Made by a program: the position numbers and the translations under genes. The notes below the pieces were generated by a model. It searched no databases. It was not told the DNA's origin and worked only from the letters and a program-made list of their open reading frames with translations. Positions 38,555 to 49,095 of a stretch of DNA of 64,000 nucleotides are shown here, in pieces. Every line of letters begins with the position of its first letter. The first letter of the stretch is position 1. Origin of the DNA: Rhizobium chutanense. Lineage in GTDB: Bacteria; Pseudomonadota; Alphaproteobacteria; Rhizobiales; Rhizobiaceae. Location of the stretch: contig NZ_NWSV01000006.1 of NCBI RefSeq assembly GCF_002531935.1, positions 245,587 through 309,586 on the forward strand, in the 5' to 3' direction.

Positions 38555-38701
38555 AGACCCCTCCCCAACCCCTCCCCACAAGGGGGAGGGGCTTAACCTG
38601 CCGCAGCTGTTTTCCATATCTGCGGCGTTTCGAGTGGAACGAGGCGATCGCTCCGGGTTAGTCCCTCCCCCTTGTGGGGAGGGGTTGGGGAGGGGTCTTT
38701 C
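38555..38701. repeat. MITE-like element with 37-base terminal inverted repeats, copy 1
   Basis: Arms 38555-38591 and 38664-38700 are perfect inverted repeats of C/G-run character, separated by 72 bases. A second copy with the same core (CCATATCTGCG...GTTTCGAGTGG) lies at 45432-45578 in the same orientation. No coding. The strong stem may also end transcription from prfC and from the facing GFA gene. Confidence 0.85.
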
Positions 38702-38743
38702 ACAGCCGGATGCAAGGGGCCGCGCCCAAGCGCCCCCATCTCA

Positions 38744-39145
38744 TCAATCCTCGCCCTCGAACCGCGGCAGGTGCTCGATATTCTCCACTCCGGCCAGAGC
38801 CGATCGACACCAGATCTGTTTCTGGGGCGTAAGTTCCCGCCGCTGGTCGATGCTGCCGACGCGGATACCGATCGCGCCGCCTTCGCCGTCGGTGCGGTAA
38901 AGCGGCGATCCGCAATTCGGGCAGAAGAATTGCCGGCTGAGACCGCCGCTGTCGCCATATTTCGTATAGGCTTTCGGCGCGCCCGAGGTGAGGGTGAAAC
39001 TGCCCGGCCGCGCCGGTGTGGTGATGCGATAGGCTGAGCCTGTCAGCCGCTGGCAATCGGTGCAGTGGCAGATCGTGACCCGTTCCGGATTGATCTCCGC
39101 CTGGTAGCGGATCGCGCCGCAGTGGCATCCCCCGGTAATATGCAT
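38744..39145 (-). CDS. GFA-family (CENP-V/GFA domain) protein
   Basis: A 133-residue zinc-binding protein of the glutathione-dependent formaldehyde-activating family. The Cys pattern is clear: GGCHCGAIRY, then CHCTDCQRLTGSAY and FFCPNCGSPLYR. The ATG at 39145 has GAGG eight bases before; ATG 39151 is the alternative. Both starts lie just past the S10 peptidase stop at 39156. Most GFA proteins have no proven formaldehyde role. Confidence 0.9.
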   Translation of the reverse strand: MHITGGCHCGAIRYQAEINPERVTICHCTDCQRLTGSAYRITTPARPGSFTLTSGAPKAYTKYGDSGGLSRQFFCPNCGSPLYRTDGEGGAIGIRVGSIDQRRELTPQKQIWCRSALAGVENIEHLPRFEGED

Positions 39146-39155
39146 CGGCATGTCC

Positions 39156-40691
39156 TCAGTCCGCCGGCGAAGCGGCCGGCCGCGTGGCGTAGAAGGCCTT
39201 GGCATCGGCCGTGAAGGCGGCCCGCTGATCGGCTTTCGTATAGAACATATGGCCGCCGCGATAAAGTTTCAGCCCGACGCGGCCGCCGGTAAGCGACGGT
39301 GGCAGATGGTCGACCACATAACGGCTGACGCCGTAAGGCGTCACCAGATCGCTATAACCATGCGCGATCAGCAGGTGGAAGGCCGGGTTCGAGGCGAGCA
39401 GCTGCCGGATGTCGTCGGTGGCGCTCGCCTGCATGCGCGAGCCGCCGCCGCGTCCGCCGCCCCATTCCCAGCGCCGGCTGATATCGCTGTCGAGCAGCGA
39501 ATAGGTCATCTCCGTCTTGAAGCCGAGCTGGTTGCGGGCGTAGTCGGTAAAGGCGCCGCCATAGGCGCGGGTGAAGCCGTCGAGGATGGCGTCGTCGCCG
39601 CGGTCGTAGTCGGATTCCGGATAGGGGTCGGGGGTGGCAAAGGCGGCGTCGTAGGGGCTCGTCACCGCGCCGCTGCCGGCGTCGGAATGTTTGACGAAGG
39701 AATTGCCCGGGAAGCCGCGGTTGCGGGTGACGATATCCTGAGGGATGCCTGTCAGCCTGGCGATCCTGCCATAAAAGGCGGCGGCATCCGCGCCCGTCGG
39801 CGGCGGCCCGGCGAGGGTCGTCAGATAGTCGCCGAGCGCGAAGGCTTCCGTCTGCTTCTGCGTCTCTTCGTCAAAGGCGTTGCGCCGGTCGAGTTCGGCC
39901 GCCGCCAGCGACGGCAGCTCCAGGGCGGCGCCGAGCGCGAACTGATCGGCATTGAACATCAGCTGGCCCTCGAGCAGGGGTGAGAGCATCACCGCGCCGG
40001 CAATGATGATGCCCTGGTTTTCCTGCAGCGCCGAGGCGACCTTGGCGGCGCGGAAGCCGCCATAACTCTCGCCGAGAAGATATTTCGGCGAATTCGAGCG
40101 GTTGTTATGCGCGACATAGAGCGCGATCGACTTGGCGATGCTCTGGGCGTCTGAGTTGACGTTGTAATAATTGGACGCATCGTCCGCCTTCGCCGTCCGG
40201 CTCCAGCCGGTGCCGATCGGATCGATCAGCACGAGATCGGTGAAATCGAGCCAGCTTTGCGGGTTGTCGACGAGCTTCGCATGGGCGCCGTCGCGCCCCT
40301 CAGGCCCGAAGTCGAGCACCTCGGGCCCGACCAGCCCGAGATGCAGGAAGGCGGAAGCGGCACCCGGCCCGCCGTTGAAGGCAAAGGTCAGCGGCCGATC
40401 CGGGCCGCCATCCCTAGCGACATAGGCAGTATAGAAGATCGCGCCGGTCTGCGCGCCGTCCTGGCCGAAGAGGTCGAGCGTGCCGGCGGTGGCGGTATAG
40501 GCGAGCTTCCGGCCGCCGAGCGTCAATTCGTGCTCGGTGACGGAATCGGTCGGCAGCAGTTTCAGCACGCCCTCGCGCGCACCGCTCTCGACATTGGCCT
40601 TCTGGTGACCGCTCTCCTGTGCCGGGGAAAGGGCAGGCGCCAGCGACCCGGCAAGGGCTGCAAGCAGAAACAGGGACCTTAAACGCAACAT
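39156..40691 (-). CDS. S10-family serine carboxypeptidase-like secreted protein
   Basis: A 511-residue exported alpha/beta hydrolase. The signal peptide is MLRLRSLFLLAALAGSLAPALSPA; FAFNGGPGAASAFLH forms the oxyanion region, GESYGGFRA holds the nucleophile Ser, and HGYSDLVTPYGVS and RGGHMFY supply the Asp and His. ATG 40691 follows GGAGGAGAT. It is probably periplasmic and cotranscribed with the GFA gene. Confidence 0.9.
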   Translation of the reverse strand: MLRLRSLFLLAALAGSLAPALSPAQESGHQKANVESGAREGVLKLLPTDSVTEHELTLGGRKLAYTATAGTLDLFGQDGAQTGAIFYTAYVARDGGPDRPLTFAFNGGPGAASAFLHLGLVGPEVLDFGPEGRDGAHAKLVDNPQSWLDFTDLVLIDPIGTGWSRTAKADDASNYYNVNSDAQSIAKSIALYVAHNNRSNSPKYLLGESYGGFRAAKVASALQENQGIIIAGAVMLSPLLEGQLMFNADQFALGAALELPSLAAAELDRRNAFDEETQKQTEAFALGDYLTTLAGPPPTGADAAAFYGRIARLTGIPQDIVTRNRGFPGNSFVKHSDAGSGAVTSPYDAAFATPDPYPESDYDRGDDAILDGFTRAYGGAFTDYARNQLGFKTEMTYSLLDSDISRRWEWGGGRGGGSRMQASATDDIRQLLASNPAFHLLIAHGYSDLVTPYGVSRYVVDHLPPSLTGGRVGLKLYRGGHMFYTKADQRAAFTADAKAFYATRPAASPAD

Positions 40692-40805
40692 ATCTCCTCC
40701 GGCGCTGCGGGATGTGAGCTTGAGATAGCGCAGCATCCGCGATCGGCGACCGGCATCAAGAGATGGTGATGGGCGCGCCAGCGAGAGGACGCGTCAGCGA
40801 GCGGC

Positions 40806-42095
40806 TCAGCCGGCCTTCTCGACAGCGTGCACATTGATCTCCACCGCCCGGCCGGCCTTCCAGCCGTTGATCGCCGCGCCGAGCCCGAGCGCGACGAAGA
40901 GCGCGGCGCACCAGGAAAAACTCCCCGTCCAGCCGCGGATGAGGCCGACGATCAGCGGGCCGATGGCGGCAAGCAGGTAACCGACGCATTGCGCCATGCC
41001 GGACAGATGGGCGGCGACATCGGGATCGCGCGAGCGCAGCACGATCGTCGTCATCGCCGCGGCGATCAGCCCGCCCTGGCCGATGCCCTGCAGCACCGCC
41101 CACAGACAGACCGTCGAAAGCGGCGCAAACAGCAGGCCGAGCAGCGCCGTGACGGCGACGCCGCAGAGGCTGGCATTGATCAGTCGCTGGTCCTTTCCGC
41201 GCACGGCGATATGCGGCACGATGAGGCAGGAGGCCGCCTGCACCATCACCGAGAGCGACACGATCGCCCCAGCGCTGACGCCGTCGAGGCCGCGTTCGCG
41301 CAGGATCGGAACCAGCCAGCCGAAGACGCAATAGGCCAATGCCGACTGCAGCCCCATGAACAGCGTCACCTGCCAGGCGAGCCGGTCGCGCCACAGGCCT
41401 TTGATGTGGAAGCCGTTTCGCCGTGTCTGGCCGCCGGTGCGAAGAACCCGCGGCAGCCAGATCAGGCCGACGGCGAGCGCCGGCAGCGCCCAGATGGCAA
41501 GCGCGCCTTCGAGAGAGCCGCCGAGCGCGTGCTCGATCGGCAGCGTCAGCCCGGCCGCACTTGCCGCACCGGCGCAGAGCGCCATGGTGTAAAAGCCGGT
41601 CATCAGCGCGGCGCGGCCGGCGAAATCCCGCTTCACCAGCCCCGGCAGCAGCACGTTGCCGACGGCAATGCAGGCGCCGGCGAGCGCGGTGCCGATGAAC
41701 AGCAGCGGCACGGAGGAAAGCCCGCGCAAAGCCGTGCCGAGCGCCAGCAGCAGGATAACGGCGAGCAGCGTGCGCTCCGTCCCGAGGCGCTGGGCCAGGC
41801 GCGGCGCAAGCGGCGAGAAAGCGCCGAGGCAGACGACGGGCAGGGTGGTGAGCAGGCTGGCGCCGAGCGTACTCAGCCCCAGTTCGGTGCGGATCTCCGG
41901 CAGCAGTGCGGAGGCGCTGGAAAAGACCGGGCGCAGGTTGAAGGCGATCATCGCCAGGCTCGCGCCGAGCAGGAAACGATCAGCGCCACCCCGCACCGGT
42001 GTTGCCTGCGGCGGTGGAAGGCTGCCGGCCTCGGCGTCGACAAGCAGGTCGTCGGCGGCGTCGAGTGCATTGATATCGGTGACGGGCATGGTCAT
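40806..42095 (-). CDS. CynX/NimT-family MFS transporter
   Basis: A 429-residue, twelve-helix major facilitator of the CynX/NimT (cyanate/nitroimidazole) type. ASLAMIAFNLRPVFSSASALLPEI near residue 46 is the family mark, along with the A-loop region LAQRLGTERTLL. It overlaps the GntR regulator stop by 4 bases (ATGA), so the two are coupled and the substrate is probably sensed by that regulator. Substrate unknown. Confidence 0.9.
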   Translation of the reverse strand: MTMPVTDINALDAADDLLVDAEAGSLPPPQATPVRGGADRFLLGASLAMIAFNLRPVFSSASALLPEIRTELGLSTLGASLLTTLPVVCLGAFSPLAPRLAQRLGTERTLLAVILLLALGTALRGLSSVPLLFIGTALAGACIAVGNVLLPGLVKRDFAGRAALMTGFYTMALCAGAASAAGLTLPIEHALGGSLEGALAIWALPALAVGLIWLPRVLRTGGQTRRNGFHIKGLWRDRLAWQVTLFMGLQSALAYCVFGWLVPILRERGLDGVSAGAIVSLSVMVQAASCLIVPHIAVRGKDQRLINASLCGVAVTALLGLLFAPLSTVCLWAVLQGIGQGGLIAAAMTTIVLRSRDPDVAAHLSGMAQCVGYLLAAIGPLIVGLIRGWTGSFSWCAALFVALGLGAAINGWKAGRAVEINVHAVEKAG

Positions 42096-42775
42096 GACAG
42101 GATCATCCGCTCGAGGGCGGCAAGAACCGGCGCCATGAAGCGGCGCACCGCCGCATCCGCCTGGTCGGGATCGCCGGTTTCGATGGCATCGACGATAGCG
42201 GCATGCGCCTGCATATCGGGTTCCGGAATATCCTTGCCGAGCGTCGCGGCGATCGTATCGGCGATCGAGGCCGAGAAGAAATCGTAAATCTCGATCATCG
42301 CCCGGTTGCCGGAAGCGGCGATGACCGCCTTGTGGAAGGCGAGGTCACGCGCGATGAAGGCGGCCTGATCGCCGCCGTCGTAACTGCCGCGTTCGGCAAG
42401 CAGCTTGCGCAGCCCGGCAATGGTCTCGGGCGTCTTGCGGACTGCCGTCAGCCGGGCGGCCTCGACGTCGAGCGCCAGGCGCGCTTCGAACTGGTCGCGC
42501 AGGCTGGCGCGCCGCGCCATCGTCAGCGGCCGGCCGGCATCGCTGGTCGAGCGCACATAGGTTCCGGACCCCTGCCGTGTCTCGAGATACCCTTGGGAAA
42601 CCAGAACCCGCACCGCCTCGCGCACCGTGCCGCGGCTGACGGAGAGCATGGCCGACAGCGAGGCTTCGTTCGGCAATTTATCGCCGACCGCCCAGCGTTT
42701 GCCGAGAATGTCGCCGCGGATCGCTTCGATCGCCTCTTCGGCGAGATTGGTCTTCGTGAGTGCGCGCATCACCAT
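42092..42775 (-). CDS. FadR-subfamily GntR transcriptional regulator
   Basis: A 227-residue regulator. The winged helix is KLPNEASLSAMLSVSRGTVREAVRVLVSQGYLETRQGSGTYV; the C-terminal FCD domain has the metal-binding pattern DLAFHKAVIAASGN and AHAAIVDAIETGD. A 15-base palindrome at 42785-42799 just upstream suits autoregulation. It shares a unit with the CynX transporter. ATG 42769 is an alternative start. Confidence 0.92.
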   Translation of the reverse strand: MVMRALTKTNLAEEAIEAIRGDILGKRWAVGDKLPNEASLSAMLSVSRGTVREAVRVLVSQGYLETRQGSGTYVRSTSDAGRPLTMARRASLRDQFEARLALDVEAARLTAVRKTPETIAGLRKLLAERGSYDGGDQAAFIARDLAFHKAVIAASGNRAMIEIYDFFSASIADTIAATLGKDIPEPDMQAHAAIVDAIETGDPDQADAAVRRFMAPVLAALERMILS

Positions 42776-42784
42776 TACTCATAA

Positions 42785-42799
42785 AGTCATCTGATGACT
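42785..42799. promoter_or_regulatory. GntR operator candidate
   Basis: Perfect AGTCATC-T-GATGACT palindrome beginning ten bases upstream of the GntR start codon, where it would block the promoter or early transcript. FadR-type regulators use short symmetric sites of this kind. Confidence 0.65.
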
Positions 42800-42851
42800 A
42801 TATGAATAATGGGATTTTGCTTTTCCGTCAATGCGCTCGCAGCGAGGCAAT

Positions 42852-42878
42852 AAAAAAGGGCCGCCTCGGCGACCCTTT
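42852..42878 (-). terminator. Strong rho-independent terminator of a small transcript
   Basis: On the minus strand AAAGGGTCGCC pairs with GGCGGCCCTTT (one mismatch) and is followed by TTTTATT. It lies 60 bases past the micro-ORF stop and upstream of the GntR gene, so it ends a separate short minus-strand transcript. Confidence 0.85.
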
Positions 42879-42937
42879 CCATGAGTTTGGCCTCATACTG
42901 GCCTGGACTGTCGATGCAGCCCTAGGGAAGGCGGGGA

Positions 42938-43009
42938 TTACAGCGAGGGCTGCCTCGCTTTCATCTCCTCTCCCATGCCCGTTACGAGGTCCGAAATCTC
43001 ATTAGACAT
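42938..43009 (-). CDS. 23-residue micro-ORF with strong ribosome-binding site and terminator
   Basis: ATG 43009 is preceded by AAGGAAGG at seven bases. The frame encodes MSNEISDLVTGMGEEMKARQ followed by PSL and a TAA stop, and the transcript would end at the hairpin 42852-42878. The mixed acidic-basic composition looks like an amphipathic helix. No larger gene covers this position. It may be a small protein, a leader peptide or a dual-function small RNA; I do not recognise it. Confidence 0.5.
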   Translation of the reverse strand: MSNEISDLVTGMGEEMKARQPSL

Positions 43010-43282
43010 TGGATCACCTTCCTTTCGTTCTGTTGCTGATAGGGCAAAGGTAGGACGATTCGTCCGGGATGCAAGCAGAAATTACGCCCGATACACCTAT
43101 CTGGCGAAATCAAGCGTTCACAAAAGAACACAGGCTTTCGCTGAATTTGAAGCGGCCATCGGTCACGAATCCGTCATGATCGATCTGCAAACCGGCGGCG
43201 CGTTAAGCTGTTATTAGCCGCGCCGTCAGACAATTTAGAGCATGCCCGCCGGTGCGGCGGCGGGTTCCGGAGCAAGAAAGCC

Positions 43283-44095
43283 ATGTGTCGCTGGGCAGCC
43301 TATCGCGGAGACCCCCTCTATCTCGAGGAGCTGGTATCCTCGCCCGCCCATTCGCTGATCGAGCAGTCCCACTGCGCCACCCGCGCCAAGACGGCGACGA
43401 ACGGCGATGGCTTCGGCATTGCCTGGTATGGCGACAGGCCCGAGCCCGGCCGCTACCGCGACATCCTGCCGGCCTGGTCGGATTGCAATCTGAAGAGCCT
43501 GTCGCGGCAGATCCGCTCGCCGCTCTTCCTCGCCCATGTCAGGGCTGCCACCGGCGGCGGCACGCGCCGCGACAACTGCCATCCCTTCACCCACGGCATC
43601 TGGTCCTTCATGCATAACGGCCAGATCTCCGGCTTCGAGCGCCTGCGCCGGCCGATGGAGGCGATGCTCGACGACGAGTTGTTCAATGCCCGCGGCGGCA
43701 CCACCGATTCCGAGCTGATGTTCCTGCTGGCGCTGCAGTTCGGCTTGCGCGAGGCGCCGGTTGCCGCCATGGCCCATATGGTCGGTGTCGTCGAGGAACT
43801 GGCCGAAAGCCTCATCGGATCGATCCTGCTGCGCTTCACCGCTGCTTTTTCCGACGGCAACACGCTTTATGCGATCCGCTATGCCACCGATCGCAAGGCG
43901 CCGACGCTCTATGCCTCGCCGGTCGGCGCCGGCTATTGCCTGGTGTCCGAGCCGTTGAACGACGATGTCGATGCCTGGGCGGAAATTCCGGACGGCAGCG
44001 CCGTCACCGTCGGCAAAAACGGCATCGATGTCGCCGACTTCCGGCCGGAGAAGCGGAATGCTGCCAAGCCGCAGCGCGTGGCTATTTCTGCCTGA
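43283..44095 (+). CDS. Class II glutamine amidotransferase (YafJ/EgtC-like)
   Basis: A 270-residue Ntn-hydrolase domain protein. Processing of Met1 would expose the nucleophile Cys2 (MCRWAAYRGDPLYLEEL). ATNGDGFGIAWYGD and FLAHVRAATGGGTRRDNCHPF are the substrate-binding segments, with FMHNGQISGF following. The partner domain is missing, as usual for this stand-alone family. EgtC, the ergothioneine-pathway amidohydrolase, belongs to the same family, but nothing else here ties this gene to ergothioneine. Confidence 0.9.
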   Translation: MCRWAAYRGDPLYLEELVSSPAHSLIEQSHCATRAKTATNGDGFGIAWYGDRPEPGRYRDILPAWSDCNLKSLSRQIRSPLFLAHVRAATGGGTRRDNCHPFTHGIWSFMHNGQISGFERLRRPMEAMLDDELFNARGGTTDSELMFLLALQFGLREAPVAAMAHMVGVVEELAESLIGSILLRFTAAFSDGNTLYAIRYATDRKAPTLYASPVGAGYCLVSEPLNDDVDAWAEIPDGSAVTVGKNGIDVADFRPEKRNAAKPQRVAISA

Positions 44096-44105
44096 ACGCT
44101 GGCGA

Positions 44106-45311
44106 TCAGTGGAGCTGTCGGGCGATCAGCGCGGCCAGCCTTTCGGCAACCTCTTCCTTGGCGAGATCGGGCCATTGCTCGACGCCGTCGTGACGGACGA
44201 GTTTGACGCGGTTGCGGCTGCCGCCCATGATGCCGGTCGCAGGAGAAACGTCGTTGGCGACGATCATGTCGGCGCCCTTCCGCTCGAGCTTCGCCCTGGC
44301 ATTGTTTTCCACGTCCTGCGTCTCGGCGGCAAAGCCGATCACCAGCTTCGGTCGCATCGTGTGGTGGCCGACGGTTTTCAGGATGTCCGGATTTTCGGTC
44401 AGCGCCAGCGTCGGAATGGATTCGCCCGGATGTTTCTTCAGCTTCTGGTCGGCGGCCGAGGCGACGCGCCAGTCGGCCACCGCCGCCACCATCACGGCAA
44501 TGTCGGCCGGCAGCGCCGCCAGCACGGCATCGCGCATTTCCTCGGCCCGCTCGACGTGGATGACGTTGACGCCGATCGGATCGGCGATCGTCACCGGCCC
44601 CGCTACCAGCGTCACCTCCGCCCCGAGCTTGGCAAGGGCTGCGGCGATCGCATGGCCCTGCCGGCCGGAGGAGCGGTTGGCGATATAGCGCACCGGGTCG
44701 ATCGGCTCATGCGTCGGTCCCGACGTGACGATCGCCTTGCGTCCTTTCAGCGGCTTCTCGCCGTCGTCGAGCAGGGTTTCGGCAGCCGCGACGATATCGA
44801 GCGGCTCCGCCATCCGGCCAAGCCCCGCCTCCCGGCTCTCCGCCATCTCGCCGGCCATCGGCCCGACGAAGCGGATGCCGTCGGCCCTGAGCATCGCCGC
44901 ATTGCGCCGGGTCGCCGGATGCGCCCACATGGCCGGATTCATCGCTGGTGCGGCAAGCACCGGCCTGTTGGTCGCCAGCAGCACGGTCGAGGCGAGATCG
45001 TCGGCAAGCCCGTTCGCCATCTTCGCCATCAGGTCGGCCGTGGCCGGGGCGATGATCACGAGGTCGCAGTCGCGCGCCAGCCTGATATGGCCGACATCCT
45101 GTTCGTCCTGGCGCGAAAACAGATCGACGAACACATGGTCCGCTGCCAACGCGCCGACGGCAAGCGGCGTGACGAATTCCTGCGCTCCCTTGGTCATAAC
45201 CGGGCGGACGCTGGCGCCGCGCTCGCGCAGCCGGCGGATCAGATCCAGGCTCTTATAGGCTGCGATGCCGCCGGAGATGATGAGGAGGATGCGTTTTCCG
45301 CTGAGAGCCAT
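44106..45311 (-). CDS. coaBC: Bifunctional phosphopantothenoylcysteine synthetase/decarboxylase
   Basis: Carries out two steps of coenzyme A synthesis. The CoaC half has the flavin-binding LLIISGGIAAYKSLDL, VGHIRLARD with the active-site His, and AAPAMNPAMW; the flap cysteine position reads as Ser in AESREAGLGRM. The CoaB half begins KAIVTSGPTHEPIDPVRYIANRSSGRQG. ATG 45311 gives 401 residues; the frame continues upstream only through a repeat. Confidence 0.95.
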   Translation of the reverse strand: MALSGKRILLIISGGIAAYKSLDLIRRLRERGASVRPVMTKGAQEFVTPLAVGALAADHVFVDLFSRQDEQDVGHIRLARDCDLVIIAPATADLMAKMANGLADDLASTVLLATNRPVLAAPAMNPAMWAHPATRRNAAMLRADGIRFVGPMAGEMAESREAGLGRMAEPLDIVAAAETLLDDGEKPLKGRKAIVTSGPTHEPIDPVRYIANRSSGRQGHAIAAALAKLGAEVTLVAGPVTIADPIGVNVIHVERAEEMRDAVLAALPADIAVMVAAVADWRVASAADQKLKKHPGESIPTLALTENPDILKTVGHHTMRPKLVIGFAAETQDVENNARAKLERKGADMIVANDVSPATGIMGGSRNRVKLVRHDGVEQWPDLAKEEVAERLAALIARQLH

Positions 45312-45431
45312 GGCTTTTCTACCCGTCGCCTTCTTGACCGGCCCCGACCCTAAGCCTTTGGCTGAGAACATGCAATCGGCTGGGCGAAAGGCATCGGATC
45401 TGCTCGGGGCCGGTGACCGGTTGCCTCCGCA

Positions 45432-45578
45432 AAGACCCCGCCCCAAACCCCTCCCCACAAGGGGGAGGGGCTTAACCTGCCGCACCCGTTTTCCATATCT
45501 GCGACGTTTCGAGTGGGACAAGGCGAGCGCTCCGGGTTAGCCCCTCCCCCTTGTGGGGAGGGGTTGGGGAGGGGTCTT
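45432..45578. repeat. MITE-like element with terminal inverted repeats, copy 2
   Basis: Second copy of the element at 38555, same orientation, with one substitution and one extra A in the left arm and a few changes in the core. It occupies most of the 308-base gap between coaBC and the SDR gene. The rest of that gap shows nothing recognisable. Confidence 0.85.
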
Positions 45579-45619
45579 TCCTGTGGTTCGACCATCGGTC
45601 GATGGCAGCCCCCGCCGTC

Positions 45620-46384
45620 TCAGCTACGCGTGACCGAAATGCCGCCGTCGACCAGCGATGCCGTGCCGGTGACGAAGCTCGCATCGTCGGAGGCGAGGTA
45701 GAGAACCGAGCGGGCGACCTCTTCCGGGGTGGCGACGCGCTTCAGGGCATGCATAGCGGTGATAGCGGCCTGCTTGTCCGGCGTATCGTTCACGTCCCGA
45801 TACATGTCGGTATCGACGGCGCCCGGCAGGATGGCGTTGACGCGCACGCCCTGTGGCCCGAATTCGGCGGCCAGCGCCTGCGTCAGGCCGATCAGGCCGG
45901 ATTTGCTGGCGGCATAGGCGGCAACGCCGGGAAAGGCGAAACTGTAGCCGACGAAGGTCGAGGTGAAGATTACCGAGCCGCCGCCATTTGCCGCCATCGC
46001 GCCGATCTGATGTTTGGCAGCGAGAAAGGAGGCGGTGAGATTGACGGCCAGCGCCTCGCTGAAACCTGCTTCCGAGACGCCGGTGCTCGGACCGGCTTCG
46101 CCGATGATGCCGGCATTGTTGAAAGCGATATCGAGCGTGCCGTAATTCGTCGTCCCGGCGGCGACCAGCGCCTTGTGATAGTCTTCCGAGCGGACATCAC
46201 CGGCAACGGCGATGGCGTCGCCGCCTTCCGCCTTGATCTCCGCAACGAGGCTGTCGAGTTCGCGCTCGCGGCGGGCGCCGACGACGACCCTGGCACCTTC
46301 GGCGGCAAACAGCTTTGCCGTGACGCGGCCGATGCCGGAGCTTGCGCCGGTGACGATCGCGACCTTGTTGTTCAAGCGGTTCAT
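45620..46384 (-). CDS. SDR-family oxidoreductase (classical, FabG-like)
   Basis: A 254-residue classical short-chain dehydrogenase. VAIVTGASSGIGRVTAKLF binds NAD(P), FNNAGIIGEAG is the NNAG strand, and the Ser-Tyr-Lys triad is in FTSTFVGYSFAFPGVAAYAASKSG. ATG 46384 follows AGGAG. It is divergent from a LysR regulator that probably controls it. Substrate unknown. Confidence 0.92.
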   Translation of the reverse strand: MNRLNNKVAIVTGASSGIGRVTAKLFAAEGARVVVGARRERELDSLVAEIKAEGGDAIAVAGDVRSEDYHKALVAAGTTNYGTLDIAFNNAGIIGEAGPSTGVSEAGFSEALAVNLTASFLAAKHQIGAMAANGGGSVIFTSTFVGYSFAFPGVAAYAASKSGLIGLTQALAAEFGPQGVRVNAILPGAVDTDMYRDVNDTPDKQAAITAMHALKRVATPEEVARSVLYLASDDASFVTGTASLVDGGISVTRS

Positions 46385-46494
46385 GCTTCCATCTCCTGTG
46401 TTTGCGGTGAGGCGGCCCATGCCGTCCCCTTCGATGAAAGGAAGATGGCATTTTCCTCTCGTTCGGATTAGTCTCCAGATGGTGAAACTCGAAT

Positions 46495-46507
46495 TCGGAA
46501 AAACCGA
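46495..46507. promoter_or_regulatory. LysR T-N11-A-type site candidate
   Basis: TCGGAAAAACCGA, with TTCGG/CCGAA symmetry, in the SDR/LysR divergent region directly before the LysR start. It fits the T-N11-A LysR box and would suit autoregulation. A further GTTCGG lies at 46461. Confidence 0.4.
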
Positions 46508-46510
46508 ACG

Positions 46511-47416
46511 ATGATCAAGGTCGAAGGCATTGCGGCTTTCGTCGCCGTCGTGGAGGCAGGCTCGATCAGCGAGGCGGCCCGCCGGTTGCGGCTGTCCAAA
46601 TCCGTCGTCAGCGAAAGGCTGGCGGAACTGGAGAAGTCGCTGGGCGGCATGCTGCTGCACCGAACGACGCGCAAGCTCACTTTGACGGAGGATGGTGCGG
46701 TCTTCCTGGAGCGCGCCACGCGCATCGTGCGCAACATCGACGAGGCCGCCGCCGATATGGCCGAGCGGCGCGGAACACTGTCCGGTCCGATCCGCATCGC
46801 CGCCCCGGTCACCTTCGGCCGCATGCATCTCGGACCGGCGCTCTATCCCTTCCTTGCCGAACATCCCGAAATCGAACTGACGCTCGATATCGACGACCGG
46901 CGGGTCGACGCCGCTTCGGACGGCTACGACGCCGTCATCCGCAACGGCGCGATCGCCGATAACAGGCTGGTCGCCTGGAAACTCACCCGAAGCCGCCGTC
47001 TTCTCTGCGCCTCGCCGGATTATCTCGCCCGCCGGGGGACGCCGTCGTCGCTGATCGACCTGAACAGCCATCGCGGCATTTTCTACACCAATCGCGGCGT
47101 TGCCGACTGGCGCTTCCAGACCCCGGAGGGCGCGATTCTCGTCCGTGCGAAACTGGCGCTCGGCATGAACAATGGCGACATGCTCCGCGACGCGGCGATT
47201 GCCGGTCTCGGCATCGCGCTGCTGCCGGCCTTCATCGCCGGCCCGGCCATCCGCGAGGGCCGGCTTGCCGAAATCGATGTCGGTTACCGGCCGGAAGCGG
47301 AATTCATCTATATGGCCCATCCCGAGGGCCGAAATCCCTCCGCCAAGCTGCGCGCCATCGCCGATCACCTGAAGAAGAGTTTTGGCGATCCGCCCTATTG
47401 GGATCCGGCGGGCTGA
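46511..47416 (+). CDS. LysR-family transcriptional regulator
   Basis: A 301-residue regulator with helix-turn-helix AAFVAVVEAGSISEAARRLRLSKSVVSERLAELE and a LysR substrate-binding domain (GPIRIAAPVTFGRMHLGPAL, LRDAAIAGLGIALLPAFIA), of the CrgA/DsdC-like subgroup. It is divergent from the SDR gene and lies three bases before the MFS gene. Confidence 0.93.
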   Translation: MIKVEGIAAFVAVVEAGSISEAARRLRLSKSVVSERLAELEKSLGGMLLHRTTRKLTLTEDGAVFLERATRIVRNIDEAAADMAERRGTLSGPIRIAAPVTFGRMHLGPALYPFLAEHPEIELTLDIDDRRVDAASDGYDAVIRNGAIADNRLVAWKLTRSRRLLCASPDYLARRGTPSSLIDLNSHRGIFYTNRGVADWRFQTPEGAILVRAKLALGMNNGDMLRDAAIAGLGIALLPAFIAGPAIREGRLAEIDVGYRPEAEFIYMAHPEGRNPSAKLRAIADHLKKSFGDPPYWDPAG

Positions 47417-47419
47417 TTG

Positions 47420-49077
<1,658 letters not shown>

Positions 49078-49095
49078 CGCGCTGCCTGCCTCACA

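Noticed and set aside
42760..43005. An 81-codon plus-strand frame opposite the micro-ORF
   Set aside because: It has no ribosome-binding site and runs through the terminator hairpin of the opposite strand.
43283..44095. EgtC of ergothioneine biosynthesis
   Set aside because: Same family, but no EgtB, EgtD or EgtE neighbours; stand-alone YafJ-like amidotransferases are common.
45312..45521. A 70-codon N-terminal extension of coaBC
   Set aside because: It translates the MITE-like repeat; CoaBC proteins begin near MALSGKRILLIISGG.
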